Source of the DNA: Mycobacterium sp. SMC-4
GTDB taxonomy: Bacteria; Actinomycetota; Actinomycetes; Mycobacteriales; Mycobacteriaceae
Length of the DNA: 64,000 nucleotides
NCBI RefSeq assembly: GCF_025263265.1
Contig: NZ_CP079869.1
Location: 372,001-436,000 of the forward strand
Reading direction: 5' to 3'
Positions 51,716 through 60,786 of this stretch are shown here, piece by piece. The notes beneath the pieces were generated by a model. It was not told the origin of the DNA and did no database searches. It was given only the letters and a program-made list of their open reading frames with translations. A program made the translations under genes and the position numbers. Every line of letters begins with the position of its first letter. Positions within the stretch are counted from its first letter, which is position 1.

Positions 51716-53188
51716 CGGAGCGCTGCGCAGCAGCACCCAGACCGCCAAGGCGGCCACCAGCATCAACACCGCGCCGGCGCCGGCCGCGATGGACAAGCCG
51801 GTGGTGAAGGCTTCCTTAGCCGCAGCCAGTAGTGGTTCAGCCTGTGCCGCAGGGAGATTGGCTGCCTCGCGGGTAGCTGCCGCCAGCGAGTCGCGAGCGT
51901 GCGCCGCGGTGTCGGCGGGGATCCCGGCGGGTACCACGAACCCGCGGTAGACGGCGGTGACGATGGAGCCCAGCGTGGCGATACCCAGCGCCATGCCGAG
52001 CTCGTAGGCGGTTTCGGACACCGCGGCGGCCGCCCCGGCCCGTTCCTTGGGCACGCTGGCCAGGATCACGTCGCTGGCGACGGTGAACGCCAGGCCCAGG
52101 CCCACACCGACCACGAACAGCGCCACGCCCAGTTGCGGATAGGACGTCTCAGGCTCGATCAGCGTCAGCGTCGCCATCGCCACGCCGACCATCGCCAATC
52201 CGGCGGTCAGCACCGCGCGCTGGGTGAACCAGCGCACCGCCAACCCGGCCAGCACACCGAACACCGTGGCGGTCACCGCTGCCGGCAGTTCGGCCAGCCC
52301 CGCCTGCAGCGGACTGTATCCCTTCACCAGCTGGAAGAACTGGGACAGGAAGAACACCAGACCCGAAAGGCCCAGCACCGAAAGCAGATTCGCGCTTACG
52401 ACCCCGGAGAACGCCCGGTTGGCGAACAGCCGGACATCGATCAGCGGGCTGGGCAGGCGCAGCTGGCGACGGACGAACCAGATCAGCGCGGTGACGCCGA
52501 CGGCTGCGGCGGCTGCCACGTCGGCCCGCAGACCGTGCACAGCGGTCTCCTTGACCGCGTAGACCACCGCGAGGATGCCGACCATGGACAGCGCGACCGA
52601 GGGCAGGTCCCACGGACCGGGATCGGGATTGCGGTGCTCAGGCAACAGGATCAACCCCCCGACCAGCAGCACGACCATGACCGGCACGTTGATCAGGAAC
52701 ACCGAACCCCACCAGAAGTGTTCGAGCAGCACCCCGCCGACGACCGGACCCAGGGCGGCGCCGGCAGAGAAGGATGCGGCCCAGATCCCCACGGCCAGCG
52801 AGCGTTCCCGTTGTTCACTGAAGATGCCGCGGATCAGTGCCAGCGTCGCTGGGGCCAGCGTCGCGCCGGCCACGCCCTGCAGGGCACGCCCGGCGATGAG
52901 CAACTCGGCGGTCGGCGCATAAGCGGTCAACGCCGAGACACCGGCAAATCCGACCGCCCCGCACAGCAGCAGCCGGCGGTGCCCGATGCGGTCACCGAGG
53001 CTGCCCATGCTGATCAGCAGGCTGGCCAGCACGAACGAGTAGATGTCACCGATCCACAGGATCTCGGTGCCCGTCGCGCCCAGGTCGCGACTGATGAACG
53101 GGGTGGCCAGGGCCAGCACCGTGCCGTCGATGCCGATCAGCAGCACGGCCAGGGTCAGGATGCCCAGCGCCAGCCAGCGGCGCGTCAT
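51599..53188 (-). CDS. MFS drug exporter of the 14-helix DHA2 (EmrB/QacA) type
   Basis: 529 aa, about 14 transmembrane helices. Motif C-like GWAASFSAGAALGPVVGGVL (read here as IWAASFSAGAALGPVVGG), motif A GSLGDRIGHRRLLLCG, and motif D1 LLIGIDGTVLALATPFISRD at the N-terminus are present. The ATG overlaps the TetR stop (ATGA), so both are one transcript. The last 39 codons run antisense through the 3' end of the methyltransferase gene. Confidence 0.9.
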   Translation of the reverse strand: MTRRWLALGILTLAVLLIGIDGTVLALATPFISRDLGATGTEILWIGDIYSFVLASLLISMGSLGDRIGHRRLLLCGAVGFAGVSALTAYAPTAELLIAGRALQGVAGATLAPATLALIRGIFSEQRERSLAVGIWAASFSAGAALGPVVGGVLLEHFWWGSVFLINVPVMVVLLVGGLILLPEHRNPDPGPWDLPSVALSMVGILAVVYAVKETAVHGLRADVAAAAAVGVTALIWFVRRQLRLPSPLIDVRLFANRAFSGVVSANLLSVLGLSGLVFFLSQFFQLVKGYSPLQAGLAELPAAVTATVFGVLAGLAVRWFTQRAVLTAGLAMVGVAMATLTLIEPETSYPQLGVALFVVGVGLGLAFTVASDVILASVPKERAGAAAAVSETAYELGMALGIATLGSIVTAVYRGFVVPAGIPADTAAHARDSLAAATREAANLPAAQAEPLLAAAKEAFTTGLSIAAGAGAVLMLVAALAVWVLLRSAPLPGQTQVGVLDDPGVHGDPGGDRSVDTAGGTELCDRHR

Positions 53189-53727
53189 GAGTTACGTACT
53201 CCGTTCAACAGCAGTTCGACGATCATGTGGCCGAAGTCGCGGCCGGCTGCCCGGCCGTTCTGGATGGCCCAGGCGGCGCCGGCGACCAGGTTGTAGAGCG
53301 CCTCGGTGAGCCAGGCCGCCGACAGATCGGGGCGGAATTCACCGCTGCGCTGGCCTCGCTCGAACAGTGCGCCGATCGCGGCGTCGGCGTCGGCCCACTC
53401 CTGCAGCGAGTGCTCCATGTCGAGTTCCTGGCTCTGGCTGTAGAGCAGGGCCAGATACGGCGAGACCGGTTCGCACGCCGCCACCAGCCGGCGCAACGCG
53501 TCGGTGGCCGAACCACGCTGCAGATCGGCGGTGTCGAGGGCCTGGCGCATCTGCGTGATCGCGAAGTCGTCGAGTGCGGCCAGCAGCGCCGGCTTGCCCG
53601 CGAAGTGGCGGTGCAGCGTGGCGCGGCTGACACCCACGGCGGCCGCGATCTCGTCCTGGGTGGCGTTGGGGCGCCGGCCCAGGAAGTCCGCCGCCGCGCG
53701 CAGCAGCTCCTCGCGTTCCACAGCCAT
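53185..53727 (-). CDS. TetR-family regulator of the MFS pump
   Basis: 180 aa from ATG 53727 (MAVEREELLRAAADFLGRRP). HTH: NATQDEIAAAVGVSRATLHR, then HFAGKPALLAALDDF. A -10-like TACTAT ends six bases before this ATG and no Shine-Dalgarno is present, which suggests a leaderless transcript. Starts at 53745 or 53769 would place the operator inside the gene. It is coupled with the exporter downstream and is its likely repressor. Confidence 0.88.
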   Translation of the reverse strand: MAVEREELLRAAADFLGRRPNATQDEIAAAVGVSRATLHRHFAGKPALLAALDDFAITQMRQALDTADLQRGSATDALRRLVAACEPVSPYLALLYSQSQELDMEHSLQEWADADAAIGALFERGQRSGEFRPDLSAAWLTEALYNLVAGAAWAIQNGRAAGRDFGHMIVELLLNGVRNS

Positions 53728-53733
53728 GAGACG

Positions 53734-53764
53734 ATAGTAGACCATTTGAGACAAAAATGTCTCA
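53734..53764 (-). promoter_or_regulatory. TetR operator and leaderless promoter
   Basis: TGAGACA-AAAA-TGTCTCA (53747-53764) is a perfect 7-bp-arm palindrome. On the minus strand TACTAT (53739-53734) lies 6 bp before the ATG, so the operator falls between the -35 and -10 positions. Confidence 0.7.
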
Positions 53765-53822
53765 TTCAATACCTGCGGAAGCGGGCCTCCCGAATGGCTC
53801 CCGGTGAGGCAGGATCATCACC

Positions 53823-54956
53823 ATGGATCAGATGTGGGCCAACCGCGCGGCCAGCGCCGAAGCGGCCATCACCCGGCGCCACCTGCGGCGGGTGTGGGGC
53901 TTGCCCGGGACCCAGCTCGGCGTGGTGGCGTGGCCGGCCACCGGCCGATACCGACGTTTCGGTACCTGGCACTACTGGTGGCAGGCCCACCTGCTGGACA
54001 ACCTGGTCGACGCCCAGCTGCGCGACCCGAACCCGGAACGACTCAAGACGATCGTCCGCCAGATCCGCGGACACCGGATCCGCAACGTCGGCCGATGGGT
54101 CAACGACTACTACGACGACATGGCGTGGCTGGCACTGGCGCTGGAACGCAGCGCACGGCTGCTCGGGGTGCACCGCGACAAGGCACTCGAGACGTTGGCT
54201 GATCAGTTCGTCCGGTCCTGGGTGCCCGAGGACGGCGGCGGCATCCCGTGGCGCAAGCAGGATCAGTTCTTCAACGCTCCCGCCAATGGTCCAGCCGCGA
54301 TCTTCCTGGCCCGCCACGGAGATCGGTTGCGGCGCGCGCAGCAGATGGCCGACTGGATCGATGAGACGCTGATCGACCCGGACACCAAACTGGTCTTCGA
54401 CGGCATCAAGGGCGGCTCGTTGGTTCGCGCCCAGTACACCTATTGCCAGGGGGTGGTGCTCGGGCTGGAAACCGAACTGGCCGTGCGGACCTCCGACGAG
54501 CGACACCGCACCCGGGTGCACCGGCTGGTCGCGGCGGTCGCCGAACACATGGCCCCCGACGGGGTGATCCGCGGCGCCGGCGGCGGTGACGGCGGACTGT
54601 TCAACGGCATCCTGGCGCGCTATCTGGCCCTGGTGGCCACTGAGCTCCCCTCGACCGGCGCCGACGATGACCAGGCCCGCCAGACCGCGCGGTCGCTGGT
54701 GACGACGTCGGCGCGGGCTGCCTGGGACAACCGCCAGACCGTCGACGGCATGCCGCTGTTCGGTGCGTTCTGGGACCGCCTTGCCGAGGTACCGACGGCT
54801 TCGGCCTTAGCCGCCCGATCCGTGGACGGCGCGGTCAATTCCTCGGAGATCCCCGAGCGCGATCTGTCGGTGCAGCTGTCGGGCTGGATGCTCATGGAAG
54901 CGGCCCATACCGTCGCGGGCGATGAATCGGATCCCGTCGCGGGCGAGAGTGACTGA
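53823..54956 (+). CDS. Glycoside hydrolase family 76 protein (Rv0365c-like)
   Basis: 377 aa. The family's Asp-Asp pair is in VNDYYDDMAWLALALERSAR (D98, D99). Also present are GTWHYWWQAHLLDNLVDAQL, GGIPWRKQDQFFNAPANGPA and the repeat-like GGSLVRAQYTYCQGVVLGLE. GH76 enzymes cleave alpha-1,6-mannan; in mycobacteria the lipoarabinomannan backbone is a likely target. No signal peptide is seen, so the site of action is uncertain. The 3' end overlaps the start of the next gene. Confidence 0.88.
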   Translation: MDQMWANRAASAEAAITRRHLRRVWGLPGTQLGVVAWPATGRYRRFGTWHYWWQAHLLDNLVDAQLRDPNPERLKTIVRQIRGHRIRNVGRWVNDYYDDMAWLALALERSARLLGVHRDKALETLADQFVRSWVPEDGGGIPWRKQDQFFNAPANGPAAIFLARHGDRLRRAQQMADWIDETLIDPDTKLVFDGIKGGSLVRAQYTYCQGVVLGLETELAVRTSDERHRTRVHRLVAAVAEHMAPDGVIRGAGGGDGGLFNGILARYLALVATELPSTGADDDQARQTARSLVTTSARAAWDNRQTVDGMPLFGAFWDRLAEVPTASALAARSVDGAVNSSEIPERDLSVQLSGWMLMEAAHTVAGDESDPVAGESD

Positions 54957-56808
54957 AGCGACGGCCTCGCGGGGCTTCCCGCTGCTGCCGTCCCGGCGCA
55001 ATCGCGGCAGCAAGGCCACCAGAACCACCGACAACACCGCCGCAGCGCTACTGCTGGCCAGCACCCTCGTCGCCATCCTGTGGGCCAATTCGCCGTGGGC
55101 GCAGAGCTATTGGGCGCTGCTGGAGACCCACGTCAGCGTCGGGCTGGGCACCCACCATTTCGAGATGTCGGTCAAACATCTCGTAAACGACGCGCTGATG
55201 GCGTTCTTCTTCTTCATCGTCGGTTTGGAAGTGACCCGCGAGTTCACCATCGGAGAGCTGACCGACCGGTCCCGCGCGGCGGTGCCGGTGGTCGCCGCGG
55301 CCGCCGGGCTGGTGATCCCGGCAATGGTGTTCCTGGCGTTCAATCCGACCGGGGAGAACGCCCATGCCTGGGGTGTGGTGATCTCGACCGACACCGCATT
55401 CCTGATCGGCGCACTGGCCATCATCAAGCCGGTGTTCCCGGCCCGTGTTCGGCTGTTCCTGATCACCCTGGCAGTCGTCGACGATGTCGGCGCGCTGGCC
55501 GCCATCGCGGTGTTCTATTCCGACAACATCCAGGTCGGTCCGCTGGTGGTGGCGCTGCTGCTGCTGGTCGCCCTGGTGTCGGTGCGCACACTGCCCACGC
55601 TGCGTGGACCGGCCTATGCGGTGCTGGGTGTGGCGTTGTGGGTCGCGCTGTATCTGGCCGGGATCCACCCGACGCTGGCCGGTGTCGCGGTGGCGCTGTC
55701 GATTCCGGTCTTCACCCCGGAGCGACGCCCGGTCGAACGCGCCGTCGAACAGATCCGGGCGTTCCGCCAGTCGCCGAACTCGGACTATGCACGGGCGGCC
55801 AGCCGGTCCCTGCGCGAGTCGATCTCGATCAACGACCGGCTGCAGACCTCGGTCGGGCCGGTGGTGGCCTTCGCGATTCTCCCGTTGTTCGCTCTGGTCA
55901 ACGCCGGTGTCCGGCTGGACGCCCACACCGTGCGGACAGCGTTCGGGTCGTCGCTGACGTGGGGCATCATCGCCGGGTTGGTGATCGGCAAGTTCGTCGG
56001 TATCACCGGTGCGACGTGGTTGATGCGGCGAAGCGGTCTGGGTGTGCTGGTGCCGGGGCTGTCGCTGCGCCGCATTGCCGGTGGTGCTGCGCTGTCGGGC
56101 ATCGGTTTCACGATCTCGTTGTTCATCGTCGAGATCGCCATCGCCGATCCGCAACGTCAGGACCTGGCCCGAATCGGCGTGCTGGCCGCCTCGGTGCTGG
56201 CTTTCGGGCTGGGTTGGCTGATCTTCCGGATCACCGACCGGATCAGTCCCCCCGAGCCGGTCGGCCTCAAGCTCATCCGTCCCGTCGACCCCGAGCGCGA
56301 CCACGTGCGCGGTCGTCCGGACGCGCCGCTGGTGCTGGTCGAGTACGGCGACTTCGAATGCCCGTTCTGCAGCCGGGTGACCGGGATGATCGACGAGGTG
56401 CGGGCGCACTTCGGGGACGACCTGCTCTACGTGTGGCGGCACTTCCCGCTGGAACGGGCCCATCCGCGGGCCTTCGACGCGGCGCGGGCGGTCGAGGCGG
56501 CCGCGCTGCAGGGCAGGTTCTGGGAGATGGCGCACGAGCTGTTCGACCACCAGGACGACCTGGAGTGGTCGGACATGTACCGCTACGCGGTCACGGTCGG
56601 CTGCGACATCGAACGCTTCGACCAGGACGTGCGGGTGCACTCCTCGAAGGTGCTGCACCGGGTCACCGACGACGCCGACGACGCCGAGGAGATGGACCTC
56701 AACGCCACCCCGACGCTGTTCGTCAACGGGGTGCGTCACCGCGGTCCGTGGGACGCCGCCAGTTTGATCCGCGCGCTCGAACAGAGCCGACACCGTGGTG
56801 ATCGCTGA
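54922..56808 (+). CDS. nhaA: NhaA Na+/H+ antiporter fused to a DsbA-like thioredoxin domain
   Basis: 628 aa (ATG 54922; a GTG at 54949 is an equally plausible start). Residues up to about 440 form NhaA with about 12 helices and the ion-binding Asp pair D187/D188 in LAVVDDVGALAAIAV. From about 460 a DsbA-like domain follows, with CPFC at 480-483 (VEYGDFECPFCSRVTGMIDE) and cis-Pro in LNATPTLFVNGVRHRG. This fusion is known in actinobacteria; which side of the membrane the redox domain faces is unproven. It overlaps the GH76 gene by 35 bp. Confidence 0.92.
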   Translation: MNRIPSRARVTEATASRGFPLLPSRRNRGSKATRTTDNTAAALLLASTLVAILWANSPWAQSYWALLETHVSVGLGTHHFEMSVKHLVNDALMAFFFFIVGLEVTREFTIGELTDRSRAAVPVVAAAAGLVIPAMVFLAFNPTGENAHAWGVVISTDTAFLIGALAIIKPVFPARVRLFLITLAVVDDVGALAAIAVFYSDNIQVGPLVVALLLLVALVSVRTLPTLRGPAYAVLGVALWVALYLAGIHPTLAGVAVALSIPVFTPERRPVERAVEQIRAFRQSPNSDYARAASRSLRESISINDRLQTSVGPVVAFAILPLFALVNAGVRLDAHTVRTAFGSSLTWGIIAGLVIGKFVGITGATWLMRRSGLGVLVPGLSLRRIAGGAALSGIGFTISLFIVEIAIADPQRQDLARIGVLAASVLAFGLGWLIFRITDRISPPEPVGLKLIRPVDPERDHVRGRPDAPLVLVEYGDFECPFCSRVTGMIDEVRAHFGDDLLYVWRHFPLERAHPRAFDAARAVEAAALQGRFWEMAHELFDHQDDLEWSDMYRYAVTVGCDIERFDQDVRVHSSKVLHRVTDDADDAEEMDLNATPTLFVNGVRHRGPWDAASLIRALEQSRHRGDR

Positions 56809-56833
56809 CCTCGACAACCGCTAGCGTGATCGC

Positions 56834-57748
56834 GTGCTGAGAGTTGTCATCAACCTGGTCCGCGGCGGCCTCATGGGCGTCGCCGAAGTCATCCCCGGAG
56901 TGAGTGGCGGAACGGTTGCACTGATCGTCGGTGTCTACCAGACGCTGATCAACGCGATCGCCAATGTGGTGCTCTCGCTGCGGCAGCTCATCGGCCTCGG
57001 TACCGGAAAACCATCTGCGCGTGCCTCCGCCACCACCTTCCGGGCATTGCCCTGGCCGACCTTGATTCCGGTGGCGATCGGCATGGTGATCGCGCTGATT
57101 CTGGGAGCGCGGTTCATCGAGCCGCTGCTGGAGGAGTATCCGGTCCGGATGCGGGCGCTGTTCTTCGGACTCGTGCTCGCCGGTGTGTTCGTGCCCGCGC
57201 ATATGGTGGTCCGCACGGCTGGGGGCGCATGGCGCGCCAAGGATCTCGCCGTCGGCGCACTCGCGGCGGTCTTTCTGTTCTGGCTCACCGGCGTGCCCCC
57301 GGCCAACATCGCCGACCCGGGTCCGATCGTGATCGTGCTGGCCGCCGCAGTGGCGATCTGTGCACTGGTGCTACCCGGGGTCTCCGGTTCGTTCCTGCTG
57401 CTGTCGATCGGCATGTACGAGACGACCATCGGTGCGGTCAACGAGCGCAACTTCGGCTACATCGCACTGTTCGGATTGGGTGCCGTTCTGGGTCTGGCCT
57501 CGTTCGTCACGCTGCTGAGGTGGCTGCTCGCGCACCGTGCCCGCATCACCTTGGTGGTCATCACCGGGCTGATGGTGGGATCTCTGCGGGCGCTGTGGCC
57601 GTGGCAGTCCGCCGACCGCGATCTGCTGGCGCCGTCCACCGACATCCCCATGGTGGTGCTGCTGTTCGTCGCCGGCATGCTGGCCGTCGTCGGGCTGATC
57701 GTTGTCGAGCGTCGGCTGGGGATTTCCGAGGAGCAAGGCAGCGATTGA
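56834..57748 (+). CDS. DUF368 polyprenyl-phosphate translocase-family protein
   Basis: 304 aa from a GTG start. The family signature NLVRGGLMGVAEVIPGVSGG is at 7-26, and the mirrored second copy LVLPGVSGSFLLLSIGMYET lies near 178. There are about eight or nine helices. DUF368 proteins were shown in other bacteria to return undecaprenyl phosphate to the inner leaflet of the membrane. In mycobacteria the analogue would be decaprenyl phosphate. It follows nhaA by 25 bp. Confidence 0.88.
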   Translation: MLRVVINLVRGGLMGVAEVIPGVSGGTVALIVGVYQTLINAIANVVLSLRQLIGLGTGKPSARASATTFRALPWPTLIPVAIGMVIALILGARFIEPLLEEYPVRMRALFFGLVLAGVFVPAHMVVRTAGGAWRAKDLAVGALAAVFLFWLTGVPPANIADPGPIVIVLAAAVAICALVLPGVSGSFLLLSIGMYETTIGAVNERNFGYIALFGLGAVLGLASFVTLLRWLLAHRARITLVVITGLMVGSLRALWPWQSADRDLLAPSTDIPMVVLLFVAGMLAVVGLIVVERRLGISEEQGSD

Positions 57749-57785
57749 CCGGCACCGATCCGGCGCCGCCGATAGTGTCGGCGAC

Positions 57786-58811
57786 ATGGTGCAACGCTCG
57801 CGAACTCATCGTGCGGTCCAGCTGGCAGGGGCCGGCCAACCGCTGACCCTCGTCGACGTCGAGACCCCATCGCCGGCACCCGGGCAGGTGCGCCTCGACG
57901 TGGCGGCCTGCGGGGTCTGCGGAACCGATCGCGAGTTTCACGCCGACCATTTTCCGGGTTTGCAATGGCCGCTCACGCTCGGCCACGAGATCGCCGGAAC
58001 GGTCGCCGAGGTCGGGGACGGTGTCGAGGACTTCGCTGCCGGGGATCGGGTGGCGGTCGGCTGGTTCGGCGGGAACTGCAACCGGTGCATCCCGTGTCGC
58101 AAGGGCTTCGTCATGCAGTGCAAGCGCATGGAGGTGCCGAGCTGGCACTACCCTGGGGGCTACGCGGAATCGGTGACGGTGCCGTGGACGGCGCTCGCGC
58201 GGGTGCCCGAGGGTCTGTCGTTCGTCGAGGCGGCGCCGATGGGGTGTGCGGGGGTGACGACGTTCAACGGCCTGCGCCAGACGCGCGCCAAGGCCGGCGA
58301 CCTGGTCGCGATCCTCGGCATCGGCGGGCTCGGACATCTCGGGGTGCAGTGGTCGCGGGCGATGGGTTTCGAGACCGTCGCGATCGCGCGCGGCACGGGC
58401 AAGGCTGATGAGACCGAGGAGTTGGGCGCCCACCACTACATCGACTCGACCGCGCAGGACGTTGCGGCCGAACTGCAGAAGCTCGGCGGGGCCGTTGCGG
58501 TGCTGGCCACTGCCAACAATGCCGAGGCGATGGCCGCGACGGTCGGCGGGCTGGGTCCGGGCGGTGAGCTCGTCGTCGTCGGTGTCACCGCGGACAACCT
58601 GCCGGTCAGTCCGCTGGACCTGATCAACGCCGGTCTGTCGGTGACCGGGCATCCGTCGGGGACGTCGCGCGACGTGGAGGAGACCATGCGCTTCGCGGTG
58701 CAGAGTGGGGTCCGTGCGCAGATCGAGGAGATGCCGCTGGCCCAGGCCGCCGAGGCGTACGCCGCGATGGACGAGGGACGGGCTCGCTACCGGATGGTGC
58801 TGACCGTGTGA
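57786..58811 (+). CDS. Zinc-dependent alcohol dehydrogenase
   Basis: 341 aa from ATG 57786. Catalytic zinc ligands are in ACGVCGTDREFHADH and TLGHEIAGTVAEVGDG. Structural zinc Cys are in NCNRCIPCRKGFVMQCKRME. The Rossmann fold has VAILGIGGLGHLGVQWSRAM. It is an MDR-family enzyme of the AdhP/AdhA type. It ends 28 bp before fba, without an obvious terminator in between. Confidence 0.92.
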   Translation: MVQRSRTHRAVQLAGAGQPLTLVDVETPSPAPGQVRLDVAACGVCGTDREFHADHFPGLQWPLTLGHEIAGTVAEVGDGVEDFAAGDRVAVGWFGGNCNRCIPCRKGFVMQCKRMEVPSWHYPGGYAESVTVPWTALARVPEGLSFVEAAPMGCAGVTTFNGLRQTRAKAGDLVAILGIGGLGHLGVQWSRAMGFETVAIARGTGKADETEELGAHHYIDSTAQDVAAELQKLGGAVAVLATANNAEAMAATVGGLGPGGELVVVGVTADNLPVSPLDLINAGLSVTGHPSGTSRDVEETMRFAVQSGVRAQIEEMPLAQAAEAYAAMDEGRARYRMVLTV

Positions 58812-58839
58812 TGCGGCCGTTTTCCTGAGATACTGCGGT

Positions 58840-59877
58840 ATGCCGATTGCCACGCCCGAGGTCTACGCCGAGATGCTGAGCCGTGCCAAGGAGCACGGGT
58901 TCGCCTTCCCGGCCATCAACTGTGTCGGTTCGGAGTCGGTGAACGCCGCGATCAAGGGTTTTGCCGACGCCGGTTCGGACGGCATCATCCAATTTTCCAC
59001 CGGCGGAGCGGAATTCGCGTCCGGCCTGGGTGTCAAGGAGATGGTGACTGGCGCAGTCGCGCTGGCCGAGTTCACTCACGTCATCGCTGAGAAGTATCCG
59101 ATCACGGTGGCGCTGCACACCGATCACTGCCCCAAGGACAAGCTCGACAGCTATGTCCGTCCGTTGCTGGCGGTGTCTGCCGAGCGGGTTGCCGGGGGGC
59201 GCAATCCGCTGTTCCAATCGCACATGTGGGACGGCTCTGCGGTTCCGATCGATGAAAACCTCACCATTGCAAGGGAATTGCTGACCCTGGCCGTCGAGGC
59301 CAAGATCGTCCTCGAGGTCGAGATCGGTGTGGTCGGCGGGGAAGAGGACGGCGTGGAGGCCGAGATCGACGACAAGCTCTACACCACGCCGGAGGATTTC
59401 GAGAAGACCATCGACGCGCTCGGCGCCGGTGAGCACGGTAAGTATCTGCTGGCGGCGACGTTCGGCAACGTGCACGGGGTCTACAAGCCGGGCAATGTGG
59501 TGTTGCGGCCCGAGGTGCTGGCCGAGGGGCAGCAGGTCGCAGCCGCCAAGCTGGGGTTGTCACCGGATGCCAAGCCGTTCGATTTCGTCTTCCACGGCGG
59601 GTCGGGCTCGTTGAAGTCCGAGATCGAGGATTCGCTGCGCTACGGGGTGGTGAAGATGAACGTCGACACCGACACCCAGTACGCGTTCAGCCGTCCGATC
59701 GCCGGTCACATGTTCAGTAACTACGACGGCGTCCTCAAGGTCGACGGCGAGGTGGGCAACAAGAAGGCCTATGACCCGCGCAGCTACCTGAAGAAGGCCG
59801 AGGCCTCGATGAGCGAGCGGGTGGTCGAGGCATGCCGGGATCTGCACAGCGCGGGCCGGAGTGTGACGGCCGGCTGA
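58840..59877 (+). CDS. fba: Class II fructose-1,6-bisphosphate aldolase
   Basis: 345 aa. Zinc/phosphate site motifs: ITVALHTDHCPKDKLDSYVR, EVEIGVVGGEEDGVEAEIDD, LLAATFGNVHGVYKPGN, FVFHGGSGSLKSEIEDSLRY and VVKMNVDTDTQYAFSRPIAG. It catalyses the central aldol step of glycolysis and gluconeogenesis and is essential in M. tuberculosis (Rv0363c). It converges with the Rv0361-like gene, the same arrangement as I recall there. Confidence 0.98.
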   Translation: MPIATPEVYAEMLSRAKEHGFAFPAINCVGSESVNAAIKGFADAGSDGIIQFSTGGAEFASGLGVKEMVTGAVALAEFTHVIAEKYPITVALHTDHCPKDKLDSYVRPLLAVSAERVAGGRNPLFQSHMWDGSAVPIDENLTIARELLTLAVEAKIVLEVEIGVVGGEEDGVEAEIDDKLYTTPEDFEKTIDALGAGEHGKYLLAATFGNVHGVYKPGNVVLRPEVLAEGQQVAAAKLGLSPDAKPFDFVFHGGSGSLKSEIEDSLRYGVVKMNVDTDTQYAFSRPIAGHMFSNYDGVLKVDGEVGNKKAYDPRSYLKKAEASMSERVVEACRDLHSAGRSVTAG

Positions 59878-59902
59878 GCCGGCCAATGCGATCGAGCCGG
59901 CT
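59868..59902. terminator. Possible bidirectional hairpin at the fba 3' end
   Basis: GGCCGGCT/AGCCGGCC (59868-59884) overlaps the fba stop. AGCCGGC (59877-59883) can also pair with GCCGGCT (59896-59902). There is no T-run. It lies between convergent genes, so a weak two-way terminator is possible. Confidence 0.4.
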
Positions 59903-59910
59903 GAGGCCCG

Positions 59911-60696
59911 CTAATTGGTCTGGCAGACCTTCCACTGGTCGTCGCGGAACTGCAGGTCGAAGCTGCGGGTCGAGCGCGTCTGAGGGTCGTAGGCCATGAA
60001 CGTGGTGACATTGGCCTCGGCGTGGTCGCCGTTGACGACGATCTGGTCGATGCTGGCCACCACCGGGTACTGCTTGGCGGCGGCGACCCGGCCGTGGATG
60101 TCGGCCCACCGCCTGTCGTCGTAGTTGACGTAGGTGTCGCGCTTGGAGCCGCAGGTGATGCTGCGCAGTTGGGCCAGATCACCGTTCTGTACCGCGGTGT
60201 CGAAGTTCTGGATCGTGGTGCGGACCTGCTCCTCCTGGGACACCCCCGACACCCCGCCGCGCGTCAACAGGATGGTGCCCAGGATCGCGATGGCGGCCAG
60301 CGCCGCGATGATCACCACGATGGCCACCACCCAGCCCCAGTGCCGCCTTTCCCTGGGCGGCTTGGGCGCATCGCCACGTGGTGGAATCATTTGTGGACCA
60401 GTCGCTTTGGCGCTGGCGAACACCTCGGTGGCCGGTTCGTTGGGCCGGTTGATGATCTGGGTCGAGCCGGCGTCGAAGCCCGACGGCGCGGTGTAGCGGC
60501 GCTCGCCGGGGTCCACCGGTTGGCCTGATCCGGGCGCTTGCTGCGGGCTGATGATCTCGGTGGCGGGCTCGTGGTCGGGATCGGGTTCGCCCAGCACCTC
60601 GGTTTCGGCGTCGGACTCGGCACCGCCGGGCGACTCGGGCGGTGAATCCTCGTCGGCGGGCTTGTCCGGATCTTCCGGCCCTGTGGGGTTCGACAT
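59911..60696 (-). CDS. Rv0361-like single-pass membrane protein
   Basis: 261 aa. An acidic, Pro-rich cytoplasmic N-terminus of about 115 residues (DPDKPADEDSPPESPGGAES) precedes one helix at about 121-146 (WGWVVAIVVIIAALAAIAIL). An external DUF4878/NTF2-like domain follows, with VRTTIQNFDTAVQNGDLAQL and two Cys (SITCGSK, WKVCQTN) near its ends. In the cytoplasmic part, TEIISPQQ and TEVFASAK contain Thr that could be phosphorylated. Function is unknown. Confidence 0.83.
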   Translation of the reverse strand: MSNPTGPEDPDKPADEDSPPESPGGAESDAETEVLGEPDPDHEPATEIISPQQAPGSGQPVDPGERRYTAPSGFDAGSTQIINRPNEPATEVFASAKATGPQMIPPRGDAPKPPRERRHWGWVVAIVVIIAALAAIAILGTILLTRGGVSGVSQEEQVRTTIQNFDTAVQNGDLAQLRSITCGSKRDTYVNYDDRRWADIHGRVAAAKQYPVVASIDQIVVNGDHAEANVTTFMAYDPQTRSTRSFDLQFRDDQWKVCQTN

Positions 60697-60786
60697 CGGT
60701 GTGGCGGTCCTCCCTTGCGGTGCTACGGCCGAAGCTTAGCGATCCAGGGTGACGATCGCCCACGGCCGCACGGCACAATGAAACCC

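Noticed and set aside
55048-56817. A 589-codon open frame antisense to nhaA
   Set aside because: Its translation is low-complexity Arg/His/Gln/Asp-rich text typical of antisense frames in high-GC DNA.
59868-59902. Strong terminator after fba
   Set aside because: Short competing stems without a T-run; kept only as a low-confidence feature.
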